From: Verrucomicrobiota bacterium
GTDB lineage: Bacteria; Verrucomicrobiota; Verrucomicrobiia; Chthoniobacterales; UBA10450
DNA length: 64,000 bases
NCBI GenBank assembly: GCA_003219175.1
Contig: QHPU01000044.1
Location: 95,365-159,364, forward strand
Direction of reading: 5' to 3'
Both the position numbers and the translations under genes were made by a program. The notes beneath the pieces are model-generated. The model was not told where the DNA came from. It worked only from the letters and a program-made list of their open reading frames with translations, and did not search any database. Within the stretch, counting starts at the first letter, position 1. The number at the start of each line of letters is the position of its first letter. This document shows, piece after piece, positions 44,192-52,313 of the stretch.

Positions 44192-44237
44192 GTTGGAGGG
44201 ACACGCGCTGCGATTAATTTGCGGAAGCGCAGGTTGC

Positions 44238-44352
44238 CGGGTAGCGCGCGCGTCTCGCGCTTTGGTTTCGGCGTCTCGCCGAAACAATCTTTGGAAAAGT
44301 CCGCGAAGGCGAGACGTCTTCGCCAGCACGCGAGACGCGCGCTCTACCCCGG
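44238..44352. repeat. 115-bp GTAGCGCGCGCGTCTCGCG inverted element
   Basis: Left arm CCGGGTAGCGCGCGCGTCTC and right arm GCACGCGAGACGCGCGCTCT then ACCCCGG are inverted. Inside, TTCGGCGTCTCGCCGAAAC and GCGAAGGCGAGACGTCTTCG form further hairpins. It fills most of the gap between GCDH and thiolase. The same family occurs at 14442 and 17784. Confidence 0.75.
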
Positions 44353-44472
44353 GATGACAGAGTCTGAAGATTGGTTAAGTTAAGAAAGCGACTTCTAGCT
44401 CTTCTTCTTTTTCCTCTGCAAGCGGGCAGGATGAAGGTTGAGGGGTCAAAATTTCAACTCTCAACGTTACTT

Positions 44473-45708
44473 ATGGAACCTGTTTACATCCTCGGCGCCG
44501 GACGCACTGACTTTAAGCGCAACATGAAGAAGGAAGGGAAAACGATTCGCAACCTCATCACCGAAGCTGGAAAGAAAGCTCTCGACGATGCGAAAACGGA
44601 TCCAGCAGAAATTCAGGCCGCCGCGGTTGGAAATTTCAATGCCGGGCAGTTCACCAAGCAATTGCACCTCGGCGCGTTTATTCCGGAAATCGATCCAAAA
44701 TTGCATGGCATTCCGACCATGCATACCGAGGCGGCTTGCGCATCCGGAGCGCTATCGGTCCTGCTCGGTGCGCAATGGATCATGGGCGGATTTTGCGATT
44801 CCGTCCTTGTGGTTGGTGCAGAGCAGCAAAAGACAATGTCGTCCCTCGATGGTTCGGATGTTCTGGGTGCGGCCGCTGATTATCACATCGAGAAACCGGA
44901 GTACGGCGATTTCATGTTTCCGAAATTGTTTGGCCGCATCGCCCAGATTTACATCGATAAGTATGGCGCATCCGAGGAGGACCTGGCGTGGGTGGCCTAC
45001 AAAAATTACGCCCACGCCCGGCTCAATCCGTTGGCGCAAATGCGGGAGGCCGATCTCACCTACGATTGCGCGTCGCAGCTCTCCGATAAAAACCCGAGCG
45101 TCGCGCCGCCTTTGAAGGTATCGGATTGTTCTCAGATCACTGATGGCGCGGCTTCGCTGGTGTTGGTTTCCGGCAAATACTTGGATCGCATCGGTCGCGA
45201 CAAATCTACCTTGCCCCGCCTGCTCGGGTTCGGTCACACCACCGATTATCTCGCGTTGGAAAAGAAGGATGCACCCACATTTTCAACTGCGCGGAAAGCG
45301 GCGGAAAAAGCATTTGGCATGGCCGGGCTCACTCCGCGTGATATCCACGGGGCGGAAGTGCATGATTGTTTTTCAATCACCGAAATTGTTGCATATGAGA
45401 TTCTCGGTCTGGCGGAGAAGGGCAAGGGCGCTGAGTTGGCGAAGAGCGGAGCGACCGCGCTGCCGCAGGTCCGCGGCGAGCACATCAAGGGCAAAGTTGA
45501 TTGGGAGATTCCAGTCAACGCTGGTGGAGGACTGATTGGCGATGGTCATCCGGTTGGAGCGACGGGCGTCCGCCAGGTCGTTGAAGCCTATCAGCAGCTC
45601 ACCAGCCAAGCCGGCAAACGACAAATCGAAGGCGCGAAGCGTTATTTGACCTTCAACATGGGCGGAAGTCTGACTACTTCCGTGGCCATGATTTGGGGAC
45701 GGGATTAG
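44473..45708 (+). CDS. Thiolase (SCP2-type acetyl-CoA acetyltransferase family)
   Basis: From ATG 44473 the 411-residue protein has the thiolase fold: start VYILGAGRTDFKR, acylated Cys in HTEAACASGALSVL, catalytic His in GAEVHDCFSITE, and the C-terminal GGGLIGDGHPVGATG loop. The pattern is of the SCP2/acetyl-CoA acetyltransferase subgroup (not the PhaA/FadA type). It would cleave or form 3-ketoacyl-CoA. The frame is open upstream to 44371, but the 34 extra residues are Leu/Arg-rich with no family match. It follows GCDH on the same strand. Confidence 0.85.
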   Translation: MEPVYILGAGRTDFKRNMKKEGKTIRNLITEAGKKALDDAKTDPAEIQAAAVGNFNAGQFTKQLHLGAFIPEIDPKLHGIPTMHTEAACASGALSVLLGAQWIMGGFCDSVLVVGAEQQKTMSSLDGSDVLGAAADYHIEKPEYGDFMFPKLFGRIAQIYIDKYGASEEDLAWVAYKNYAHARLNPLAQMREADLTYDCASQLSDKNPSVAPPLKVSDCSQITDGAASLVLVSGKYLDRIGRDKSTLPRLLGFGHTTDYLALEKKDAPTFSTARKAAEKAFGMAGLTPRDIHGAEVHDCFSITEIVAYEILGLAEKGKGAELAKSGATALPQVRGEHIKGKVDWEIPVNAGGGLIGDGHPVGATGVRQVVEAYQQLTSQAGKRQIEGAKRYLTFNMGGSLTTSVAMIWGRD

Positions 45709-45766
45709 GCGGCTTCTTCCACGCTCGCAATTAAGCGTCCAAGCGAACCACAAACAACGTGCGCTG

Positions 45767-45880
45767 GTCATCCCGAGCGCAAGCGCGGGATCTCGCCTAT
45801 GGTCGGTGAATCCGGAAGATAGCTTGTGCGCTCATCCTCGGCTTGCGAGATCCCTCGTCCTCTTCGGGGTTCGGGATGAC
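45767..45880. repeat. GTCATCCCGAGCGC..GGGATGAC element
   Basis: It begins GTCATCCCGAGCGCAAGCGC and GGGATCTCGCC, and ends GCGAGATCCCTCG.. TTCGGGATGAC, giving a long inverted repeat. It lies in the 283-bp gap after the thiolase; the rest of that gap shows nothing I can name. Confidence 0.65.
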
Positions 45881-45992
45881 CGCGTTCGGTGTCGCCCTGG
45901 TGTTAGTTATCCGCAACACTGCTTCTTGCCGTGTGATTACTGCGACCGGTGGCTTTCCACCAGCCGGCATCATCGACGCCGGCTACAACGAC

Positions 45993-46211
45993 CTACCGGG
46001 CAAGCACTACATCTTTCTTTGACCAGGTATGAGATTGGCCGCAGTGCGGGCAATTGAATTTGCTCGTTTTAATTTTGGCTTTGACCCATAAATCTTCCCT
46101 GATTGTCTGCCCACTCGGCGTGAGTTTCGCCGTCGAGGGGCACCTGATTAATAGCCGTTTGATAATCGGTCCCCGGGCTTTCGGGGGAGCTGTCGTTTCC
46201 AGGAAGTTCAT
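45993..46211 (-). CDS. Small Cys-rich (zinc-ribbon-like) protein
   Basis: The 72-residue product has the pattern RLLIRCPSTAKLTPSGQTI near the middle and FNCPHCGQSHTWSKKDVVLA at the end. Cys/Cys and CPHC with a following His resemble a small zinc ribbon. This IRCPxTGK..CPHCGxxHxW layout recalls widespread uncharacterised bacterial proteins of 60-80 aa. There is no strong ribosome site before the ATG. Isolated between two repeat-bearing gaps, it gives no context for function. Confidence 0.6.
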   Translation of the reverse strand: MNFLETTAPPKARGPIIKRLLIRCPSTAKLTPSGQTIREDLWVKAKIKTSKFNCPHCGQSHTWSKKDVVLAR

Positions 46212-46307
46212 ATATCGAATGAGTTAAGAGCCTGCCCAAGGAAGAAGCGGGCTTGATTCTAGAAGCGCCACTATTCTCGATTTTCTCTTCGAACGCAAGT
46301 ATAATGG

Positions 46308-46712
46308 CTAAAACTTGATTCCGACTTTTTGCACCTCGGCGTAGGGCAAAAGCCAGATCAATGATTCATCGTGCAGATCGACCACCTGGATTCGATTGCC
46401 CCAGGGATCGCGAAAGTCGCATCGGAACGGCCGTTCCAGTTTCAAACCATATTTCTCCTTCACCTTCTTGCGCACCTCATTCAGTTGTTTCTCATCGCGC
46501 ACAATTAACCCGAAATGGCGAACCCGGTCCGCTCTTACCTCAGCGACTTGGAAGATGGCGAGAAACTGGTGTTCACCCAGTTTCAAGAAAGCGTCGCCTT
46601 CGCCGCCATCCATTTTCTGCAGATTGAATACATCCTGATAAAACTTTACCGCCGCCTTTACATCGCTTACTTCGATCGCGAGGTGATTGCATCCGTAAAC
46701 TTGCGCGCTCAT
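46308..46712 (-). CDS. VOC (glyoxalase/bleomycin-resistance-fold) family protein
   Basis: From ATG 46712 the 134-residue protein has one VOC domain: CNHLAIEVSDVKAAVKFYQD at the start, FLKLGEHQFLAIFQ, VRHFGLIVRDEKQLNEV in the second half, and FRDPWGNRIQVVDL at the end. His, His and Glu/Asp positions fit a divalent-metal site. Members range from glyoxalases to dioxygenases and epimerases; none can be chosen here. It is divergent from the MATE pseudogene 39 bp away. Confidence 0.8.
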   Translation of the reverse strand: MSAQVYGCNHLAIEVSDVKAAVKFYQDVFNLQKMDGGEGDAFLKLGEHQFLAIFQVAEVRADRVRHFGLIVRDEKQLNEVRKKVKEKYGLKLERPFRCDFRDPWGNRIQVVDLHDESLIWLLPYAEVQKVGIKF

Positions 46713-46750
46713 GAATGCACGGTAACAGAGATGCAATCCGGGGGCGAATA

Positions 46751-47987
46751 ATGAAAGATCTCACCCAGGGCTCGGTCACCAAGCATCTGCTGCAAATGAC
46801 GGCCTTTCTCGCCATCAGCATGGTGGTGCAGACGCTTTATTTGCTGGCCGACCTTTATTGGGTGGGCCGTCTTGGCAAAGAGGCGATCGCGGCGGTCGGT
46901 GTCGCCGGCAATTTCACCATGGTAGTACTGGCTCTGACACAAATGCTTGGTGTTGGGACGACGACACTCATCTCGCAAGCCACCGGTCGAAAGGATCAGC
47001 CGCAGGCCGAGCTCGTATTCAATCAATCTTTTGTCATGTCGCTGATTGTCGCCGCTCTTCTTGGCATTTTTAGTTTTCTGTTACGAAATGTCTACTGCGA
47101 ATCCCTGAGCGCTGATGCTGTCACCGCATCTCTGGCAAAGAGTTACCTGGTTTGGTTTATTCCAGGCCTCCTGCTTCAGTTCCCACTGGTAGCATTGGGA
47201 TCCGCTTTACGCGCGACGGGCATCATTAAGCCTACAGTCGGATTCCAGGTTCTTAGTGTTGTGTTGAATATGATACTCGCGCCGCTATTGATCTTCGGCG
47301 TTGGACCTTTCCCAAGGCTTGGCGTTACGGGCGCGGCTCTTGCCACCTTCATCGCCATCCTTGTTGCTGATGTTCTGATGATACTCTACTTCGAGCGCAG
47401 CTATCATTACTTGCGGTTCCGGTTCGCGCAGTTTCGCCCGCAAACCAAAATCTGGAATAAGATGCTTCGCATCGGATTGCCGGCGGGCGCGGAGTTCATC
47501 CTGATCTCGGTCTATATCATGATTGTCTATTTCATCATTCGTGGCTTCGGGCCAGCTGCCCAGGCCGGATTTGGAGTGGGCGCTCGCCTCATGCAGGCGT
47601 TATTTCTGCCTGTGGTCGCTCTTAGCTTTGCGGTGTCTCCGGTTGTTGGCCAAAATTTTGGTGGGCGCCATGGTGATCGAGTCCGTCAATCGATCTACTC
47701 CGCAATTGGTCTTGGTTCGATAATGATGCTCTTCCTGACCCTTGGGGCGCAATTTTCTTCGGCCACGATCATTCGCGTCTTCTCCAATGGCTCTTTTTGC
47801 CTTGCCCGCTATCCTGCTGTCATTCCATCCGGGATTTCAGATTAGGCATGTCTGGTATTTGTCTGTCGGCTCAATCGTCTTCCAAGCGTGCCTCAATCTG
47901 TTTCTTCTCTGGCGCGAGCTGCAACGCAAACTGTCCACAGTGTTGGCGAATGACATAATTGCTCCGGGAGGCGCCGTCGCCAGCTAG
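46751..47987 (+). pseudogene. MATE-family efflux transporter, internally deleted and frameshifted
   Basis: From ATG 46751 the frame encodes a normal MATE protein (LAISMVVQTLYLLADLYWVG, GVGTTTLISQATGRKDQ, LGSALRATG, FGVGARLMQALFLPVVALSF) up to IIRVFSN near 47785. A block of roughly 40-50 residues is then missing. The family sequence resumes in another frame (ALFALPAILLSFHPGFQIRH, ..WYLSVGSIVFQACLNLFLLW) to a stop near 47987. The original frame ends at 47845 with an unrelated tail. The gene is therefore broken, unless the gap is an assembly error. Confidence 0.72.
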
Positions 47988-48253
47988 CTTGGGCTCAAAT
48001 ACCCTCGTCGCTCTACCAGGAAAAATGCTAGACTCGATAACTTCATCCTGGCCCAAGAGTATCAGCCAAACCGCATGCGCGGCCGGCGCTGATGATCACC
48101 TTTTCCATCATGAGCCCGATCACGATGACGAAAAAATTGCTGAAATGGTTGCGCGCAGGCAAAAAGAGGTTGCCGGAACCGGCTCAAGCTTGCGAGTGGG
48201 AGCCGCATCCGAAGGTGCCGAGGTCAAGCTGAATCGCGCGGGCTAACTTGTTT

Positions 48254-48328
48254 CTGTAGCGGCGGTCTATAACCGCCGGATTCAATATTTCGCAAGAATT
48301 GTTCGGCGGTCATAGACCGCTGCTACAG
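48254..48328. repeat. 75-bp CTGTAGCGGCGGTCTATAACCGCC element
   Basis: CTGTAGCGGCGGTCTATAAC at the left and GGCGGTCATAGACCGCTGCT then ACAG at the right are inverted arms around an A/T-rich loop. The stretch before it (47988-48253) contains a 95-codon open frame that I do not regard as a gene. It lies upstream of dinB. Confidence 0.75.
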
Positions 48329-48369
48329 TCTCTTTTGAGAGTGGCCGAATTTCGCGCGAGATTCGGCTT

Positions 48370-49428
48370 ATGCCATTGTCGTCTGCATCACGCGCGATCA
48401 TTCATCTCGACATGGATTGTTTCTATGCCGCCATCGAAGTGCGCGATCGGCCCTCCCTCCGAGGCAAGCCCGTCGGCGTTGGCGGCGCGCGCGATCGGCG
48501 TGGTGTCCTCACCACCTGTAACTACGAAGCGCGAGCCTTCGGAATTCGCTCAGCCATGCCGACCTTCATGGCGCTGCAACGTTGTCCGAACTTGATCGTC
48601 TTACCGACACGTTTTGATGTCTATCGTAAGGAAGCAGGAATAGTTCGTGAAATCATGCATCGCTTCACGTCGCTGGTAGAAACACTCTCCCTTGACGAAG
48701 CTTACCTTGATGTCACTGCGAATATGCGTCCGCCAGGACCGCTGGCACGGGAGGTTCGCGATACGATTTTCAAGGAAACCAAATTGACCGCGTCCGCCGG
48801 GGTTGGTCCAAACAAACTGGTCGCAAAAATCGCCAGCGAAATTAACAAGCCCAACGGTCAATACGAGGTAAAGCCGGAAAAGGTTTCTGAGTTCATGCAT
48901 CCGTTGCTGGTACGCAAGCTGTGGGGAATTGGCGCGGTCACCGAGGAAAAGCTCGCCCGTGCCGGCATCACTACCTGCGGCGAGATGCAACGGCTTTCGC
49001 GTCCAGAATTACATGAGCTTTTCGGCAAGTTCGGCAGCGAACTCTACGATCTTTGCCGTGGGATAGATGACCGGGTGGTCGAGCCGAATCGCGAGCGCAA
49101 ATCATTAAGCACGGAAGAAACCTTCAGCAGTGATCTAACGACGCTTGAACAATGCGACGAGAAAGTGACTGAGTTATTCGAAGAACTTGCGGCCGAACTA
49201 GCACAGAAAGAGCCGACTAGACGAATAACAAAAATATTTCTAAAGCTGAAGTTCTCCGACTTCACACGCACGACAATTGAGCGAGCTGGGCTTGGTCCGA
49301 ATCTCGGCAACTATCATTTATTACTCGAAGAAGCGTTCTCCCGGACTGGAAAGAAGATTCGCTTAATTGGGATAGGCGTTCGGTTCGCCGAGATCGAACA
49401 GGAAGTTGCGCAGCTATCGTTGTTGTAG
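48370..49428 (+). CDS. dinB: DNA polymerase IV (Y-family translesion polymerase)
   Basis: The 352-residue protein shows IIHLDMDCFYAAIE with the first catalytic Asp, the steric-gate region, ETLSLDEAYLDVT with the Asp-Glu pair, and SAGVGPNKLVAKIASEINKP. The HhH thumb contains LWGIGAVTEEKLARAGI, and a little-finger domain follows (about 235-340). It ends IEQEVAQLSLL, a plausible beta-clamp-binding tail of the QLSLL type. No lexA box is evident to me in the repeat-filled upstream region. Confidence 0.94.
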   Translation: MPLSSASRAIIHLDMDCFYAAIEVRDRPSLRGKPVGVGGARDRRGVLTTCNYEARAFGIRSAMPTFMALQRCPNLIVLPTRFDVYRKEAGIVREIMHRFTSLVETLSLDEAYLDVTANMRPPGPLAREVRDTIFKETKLTASAGVGPNKLVAKIASEINKPNGQYEVKPEKVSEFMHPLLVRKLWGIGAVTEEKLARAGITTCGEMQRLSRPELHELFGKFGSELYDLCRGIDDRVVEPNRERKSLSTEETFSSDLTTLEQCDEKVTELFEELAAELAQKEPTRRITKIFLKLKFSDFTRTTIERAGLGPNLGNYHLLLEEAFSRTGKKIRLIGIGVRFAEIEQEVAQLSLL

Positions 49429-49512
49429 ATGTGACTGGGAGGAGCGACTTCAAAGTCGTCCATGTCGCGGTTTTGTTTTTGAATTTAACTCCGACTTACA
49501 GTTCTTTTCTTT

Positions 49513-49992
49513 ATGCGCAAAGTAAATACCAACAACATGGAGGAGCTGGTTTGGTCTTCGCCGAAAGGCAAATTTGCCGGCGCAGGCAAACAGGTTTCTG
49601 AGGCGCTGGGACGGAAACCTTTTTCGATCGATCTAATGGAACGGCATCCGTTCGATATCGAGATTGCCCGGATCCCGCCAGGAAAAGCGGCTTATCCTTA
49701 TCACACCCACAGCGCGCAATGGGAGTTCTATCACATCATTGCCGGTCGCGGAGTTGCGCGACACCGGGGTGGAAAGACGTCGATCGAACCTGGCGACGCC
49801 TTCATTTTTGCTCCAAATGAGCCGCACCAGTTGATCAATAACGGAAATGAAGACCTGGTAATGTACGTGGTAGCCGACAACCCAATCGGTGAGTCGAGCT
49901 ATTATCCCGATAGCAAAAAATGGCTCGTCCGTTGTCCTGAGCGAGCCATCCTTCGATCGAATCCGCTCGATTATTTTGACGGCGAAGAGTAG
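49513..49992 (+). CDS. Cupin-domain protein
   Basis: The 159-residue protein has one cupin barrel: motif 1 PYHTHSAQWEFYHIIAGRG with His/His/Glu metal ligands, and motif 2 GDAFIFAPNEPHQLINN with the last His. A C-terminal tail (YYPDSKKWLVRCPERAIL) is shared by uncharacterised cupins near 160 aa. A metal is likely bound; enzymatic or sugar-binding function is open. It lies 84 bp downstream of dinB. Confidence 0.82.
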   Translation: MRKVNTNNMEELVWSSPKGKFAGAGKQVSEALGRKPFSIDLMERHPFDIEIARIPPGKAAYPYHTHSAQWEFYHIIAGRGVARHRGGKTSIEPGDAFIFAPNEPHQLINNGNEDLVMYVVADNPIGESSYYPDSKKWLVRCPERAILRSNPLDYFDGEE

Positions 49993-50210
49993 GCCCTCAG
50001 CGCGCCAAAGCGAGCGCTTGGAAGTTAGGCTTCTAGCCATTCGCCAGTCCGGCTCGGACCTCGGCCGACGAGCTTCTAGCTTGTCGTCGCGTGTGCGATC
50101 GACGGGCAAGATGCCCACCGTCCGAGACAGGCAAGATAGCTATCTACGGTGCTGCTCCGCCATCAGCACCCGAGTCGGACACGACGGTGCGTGTCCCTTC
50201 ACAATCATAC
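49993..50210. repeat. Gap with several unrelated small hairpins
   Basis: The 218-bp gap between convergent genes holds GACGAGCTTCTAGCTTGTCG, GACGGGCAAGATGCCCACCG and an AGCGAGCGCTTGG..CTTCTAGC segment, each locally inverted. There is no gene. The GGGCAAGATGCCC type resembles the AGGCAGAATGCCT hairpin at 2012-2026. Confidence 0.4.
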
Positions 50211-50966
50211 TTATCCCATGTAGTAGCCGCCGTTCACGTTCAAAACGTGGCCAGTGATGTATGAAGCCATCGGTGAGGCCAGGAAGAGAATTGCGTTCAC
50301 GATCTCGTTAGCCTCACCAAAGCGGCCGAGCGGAATCTGCTTAATGAAAGTTTGTGTCACCTCATCAGGCATCCCTTTGCTCATGCCGACGTCAATGAAT
50401 CCCGGCGCAACTGCGTTAACGGTAATTTGATTTCGGGCGAGCTCGCGCGCGCTCACTTTCGTCAATGCGATGATAGCGGCTTTGCTCGAAGAATAATTGG
50501 CCTGGCCGAAGAGTCCCATCTGGCCGCTGACAGACGAGAGATTGATAACGCGACCGCCGTTGCGCAAGACCGCGGCGGCCTTCTGAGTGACAGTGAACGT
50601 ACCGGTCAGGTTTACACGTACGACGTTTTCGAATTCCTCCAGCGTCATCTTCTTTATCGTCCGGTCGCGAATGATTCCTGAATTATTGACGAGAACATCC
50701 AGGCCGCCGCGCTTGTCGCCAATTTCCATCATCATCGATTCGACTTGAGTAGGATTGCTGACGTCGCATTCGATGACGAGCGGATCTTTCAGTGCTTGTG
50801 CCACATTTTGCGCATCGGCTTTGTTCTTTCCTTCGGAATCCGCGACGTAATTGACGACGCATTTCGCGCCCCGTTCCCCGAAGGCTTCGACCGTTTCGGC
50901 ACCAATGCCGCGTGAACTGCCGGTCACGAGCACGATTTTCCCAGTGAAATCCAATAGATCGGGCAT
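50211..50966 (-). CDS. SDR reductase (3-oxoacyl-ACP / acetoacetyl-CoA reductase type)
   Basis: The 251-residue short-chain dehydrogenase has the NAD(P) motif VTGSSRGIGAETV, the NNSGI motif (LVNNSGIIRD), catalytic Ser in INLSSVSGQMG, YxxxK in YSSSKAAIIALTK, and the C-terminal ITGHVLNVNGGYYMG. It is FabG/PhaB-like. The surrounding acyl-CoA genes favour a 3-hydroxyacyl substrate, but ACP versus CoA cannot be told. It is divergent from the B12-mutase genes. Confidence 0.82.
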   Translation of the reverse strand: MPDLLDFTGKIVLVTGSSRGIGAETVEAFGERGAKCVVNYVADSEGKNKADAQNVAQALKDPLVIECDVSNPTQVESMMMEIGDKRGGLDVLVNNSGIIRDRTIKKMTLEEFENVVRVNLTGTFTVTQKAAAVLRNGGRVINLSSVSGQMGLFGQANYSSSKAAIIALTKVSARELARNQITVNAVAPGFIDVGMSKGMPDEVTQTFIKQIPLGRFGEANEIVNAILFLASPMASYITGHVLNVNGGYYMG

Positions 50967-50967
50967 A

Positions 50968-51065
50968 GACAGGATTAACAGGATTAACAGGATGATTTGA
51001 AAAGCAAATCGGTTACGGTTTTGGTTTGCTCTACTAATCCCACAAATCCTATTAATCCTGTCTAA
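50968..51065. repeat. Inverted pair of 9-bp AGGATTAAC arrays
   Basis: The left arm is GACAGGATTAACAGGATTAA then CAGGATGATT. The right arm is AATCCCACAAATCCTATTAA then TCCTGTCT, with a 9-bp period and exact outer ends (GACAGGATTA and TAATCCTGTC). It fills the promoter region between the divergent SDR and B12-GTPase genes, ending 2 bases before the latter's start codon. Confidence 0.75.
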
Positions 51066-51067
51066 CG

Positions 51068-52219
51068 ATGCCGTCCTCGATTCGTATTCTCACCGCGGTT
51101 CCGATCTGCGATGGGCATGATAGCGCCATTAACACCATTAATCTCGAGTTCATCAGGCATGGGATCGAGGTGGTTTATCTTGGATTCCATCGCTATGTCG
51201 GCGACATCGTACGTGCGGCCATTCAGGAGGACGTGACTGCAATCGGGATTTCCAGTTACAACGGCGGCCACATCGAGTTTTTCGCCGACGTCGTTCGCCA
51301 ATTAAAGAAGAAAGGGGCAGACAATATCGCGGTTTTTGGCGGTGGTGGCGGCACGATTACACACGACGATGCCAGGGAAATGAAACGCAAAGGCGTCGAT
51401 CAAATTTTCTTTGCCGGAACCTCGCTCACCGAGATGGCCGATTATGTACGAAGGCAATACGCAAAGGGAGGGAAACGCCGCGCTAGCTCGAAACCCGATT
51501 TAGCACTCGCACGTAAGTTGAGCGAAATCGAAGATGCAGCTGCCAAAGGAAGAAAACACCGAACACCGAACACGGAATGCCGAACATCCAAAGTGATCGG
51601 CTTTACTGGCCCGGGTGGCGCAGGAAAGACGACCTTGATTGATGAAATAGTTCTGCGTTTTCTTCAGCGGAAACCAAAAACGCGTATCGCAATCTTATCG
51701 CACGATCCGAGCGTGATTGGTGAAGGCGCGTTGCTCGGGGATCGTGCAATGATGATCAACTCGCAGGACGATCGTGTGTTCATGCGCAGCATGGCAACGC
51801 GCGGCCAGGCCGGGGGACTTTCGCCGGCGACCGAAAGTTGCCTCGCGCTGCTCGCGCGTTCCGGGTTCGATTATGTGATTATCGAAACCGTCGGCACTGG
51901 TCAGGAAGCACTGCCATTTCGCAACAACCTGGTCGATCAAACTGTCCTGGTGATGAATCCCGATTACGGGGCGCGGTTGCAGTTACAGAAAATTGTGATG
52001 CTGGATGTGGCCGACATCGTGGTGGTAAACAAGACGGATCTGGAGCGGGCAAAAGCGGCGTTGTCGGAGATCGAGCAGCGATTGACGCAGAACAAGCGCA
52101 AACAGCAGGTTGTGGCCACAGTTGCGAAACGCCATCGTGATCCTGGCGTGGATGAATTGTTCGAGTTAATTACAAAAGCTCCATCATCCCGAGCGAAGTC
52201 CAGGGATCCCGATGCGTGA
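51068..52219 (+). CDS. B12-binding domain fused to MeaB/ArgK-type GTPase (N-terminal half of a split IcmF)
   Basis: The 383-residue protein has a cobalamin-binding domain (1-135) with the DxH motif in PICDGHDSAINTI (Asp15-Gly-His17) and AVFGGGGGTIT. A G3E GTPase follows (about 177-370) with Walker A GFTGPGGAGKTTLIDE, the acidic metal site SHDPS, and VVNKTDL. This is the order at the N-terminus of fused isobutyryl-CoA mutase IcmF, where the GTPase loads and guards B12. The linker (164-175) and last residues (SSRAKSRDPDA) are encoded by intergenic-type repeats. The mutase domain is the next gene. Confidence 0.87.
   Translation: MPSSIRILTAVPICDGHDSAINTINLEFIRHGIEVVYLGFHRYVGDIVRAAIQEDVTAIGISSYNGGHIEFFADVVRQLKKKGADNIAVFGGGGGTITHDDAREMKRKGVDQIFFAGTSLTEMADYVRRQYAKGGKRRASSKPDLALARKLSEIEDAAAKGRKHRTPNTECRTSKVIGFTGPGGAGKTTLIDEIVLRFLQRKPKTRIAILSHDPSVIGEGALLGDRAMMINSQDDRVFMRSMATRGQAGGLSPATESCLALLARSGFDYVIIETVGTGQEALPFRNNLVDQTVLVMNPDYGARLQLQKIVMLDVADIVVVNKTDLERAKAALSEIEQRLTQNKRKQQVVATVAKRHRDPGVDELFELITKAPSSRAKSRDPDA
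51557..51589. repeat. 7-bp CCGAACA array within the B12-GTPase linker
   Basis: CACCGAACACCGAACACGGA and ATGCCGAACATCC form four units with a 7-bp period. In frame it encodes HRTPNTECRTS between the cobalamin-binding and GTPase domains, where relatives have a variable linker. Confidence 0.6.
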
Positions 52220-52295
52220 CCTTAAAGATTACATGACGGGATCCTTCGGTCCGAGCCGGACTGGCGTTTTCGTTGCACTTCGCTCAGGATGACGG
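52184..52295. repeat. CATCCCGAGCGAAG..CTTCGCTCAGGATGACGG element
   Basis: Left arm CATCCCGAGCGAAGTCCAGG then GATCCC and right arm GGGATCC..ACTTCGCTCAGGATGACGG are inverted. It spans the end of the B12-GTPase gene and the gap before the mutase gene, so it supplies the tail codons and stop of the former. Confidence 0.65.
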
Positions 52296-52313
52296 CGGAT
52301 TTGGAGGTTTAAT

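Noticed and set aside
47959..48246. 95-codon open frame after the MATE pseudogene
   Set aside because: It has no recognisable domain, mixed composition and no ribosome site; it overlaps the end of the MATE remnant. I treat it as chance.
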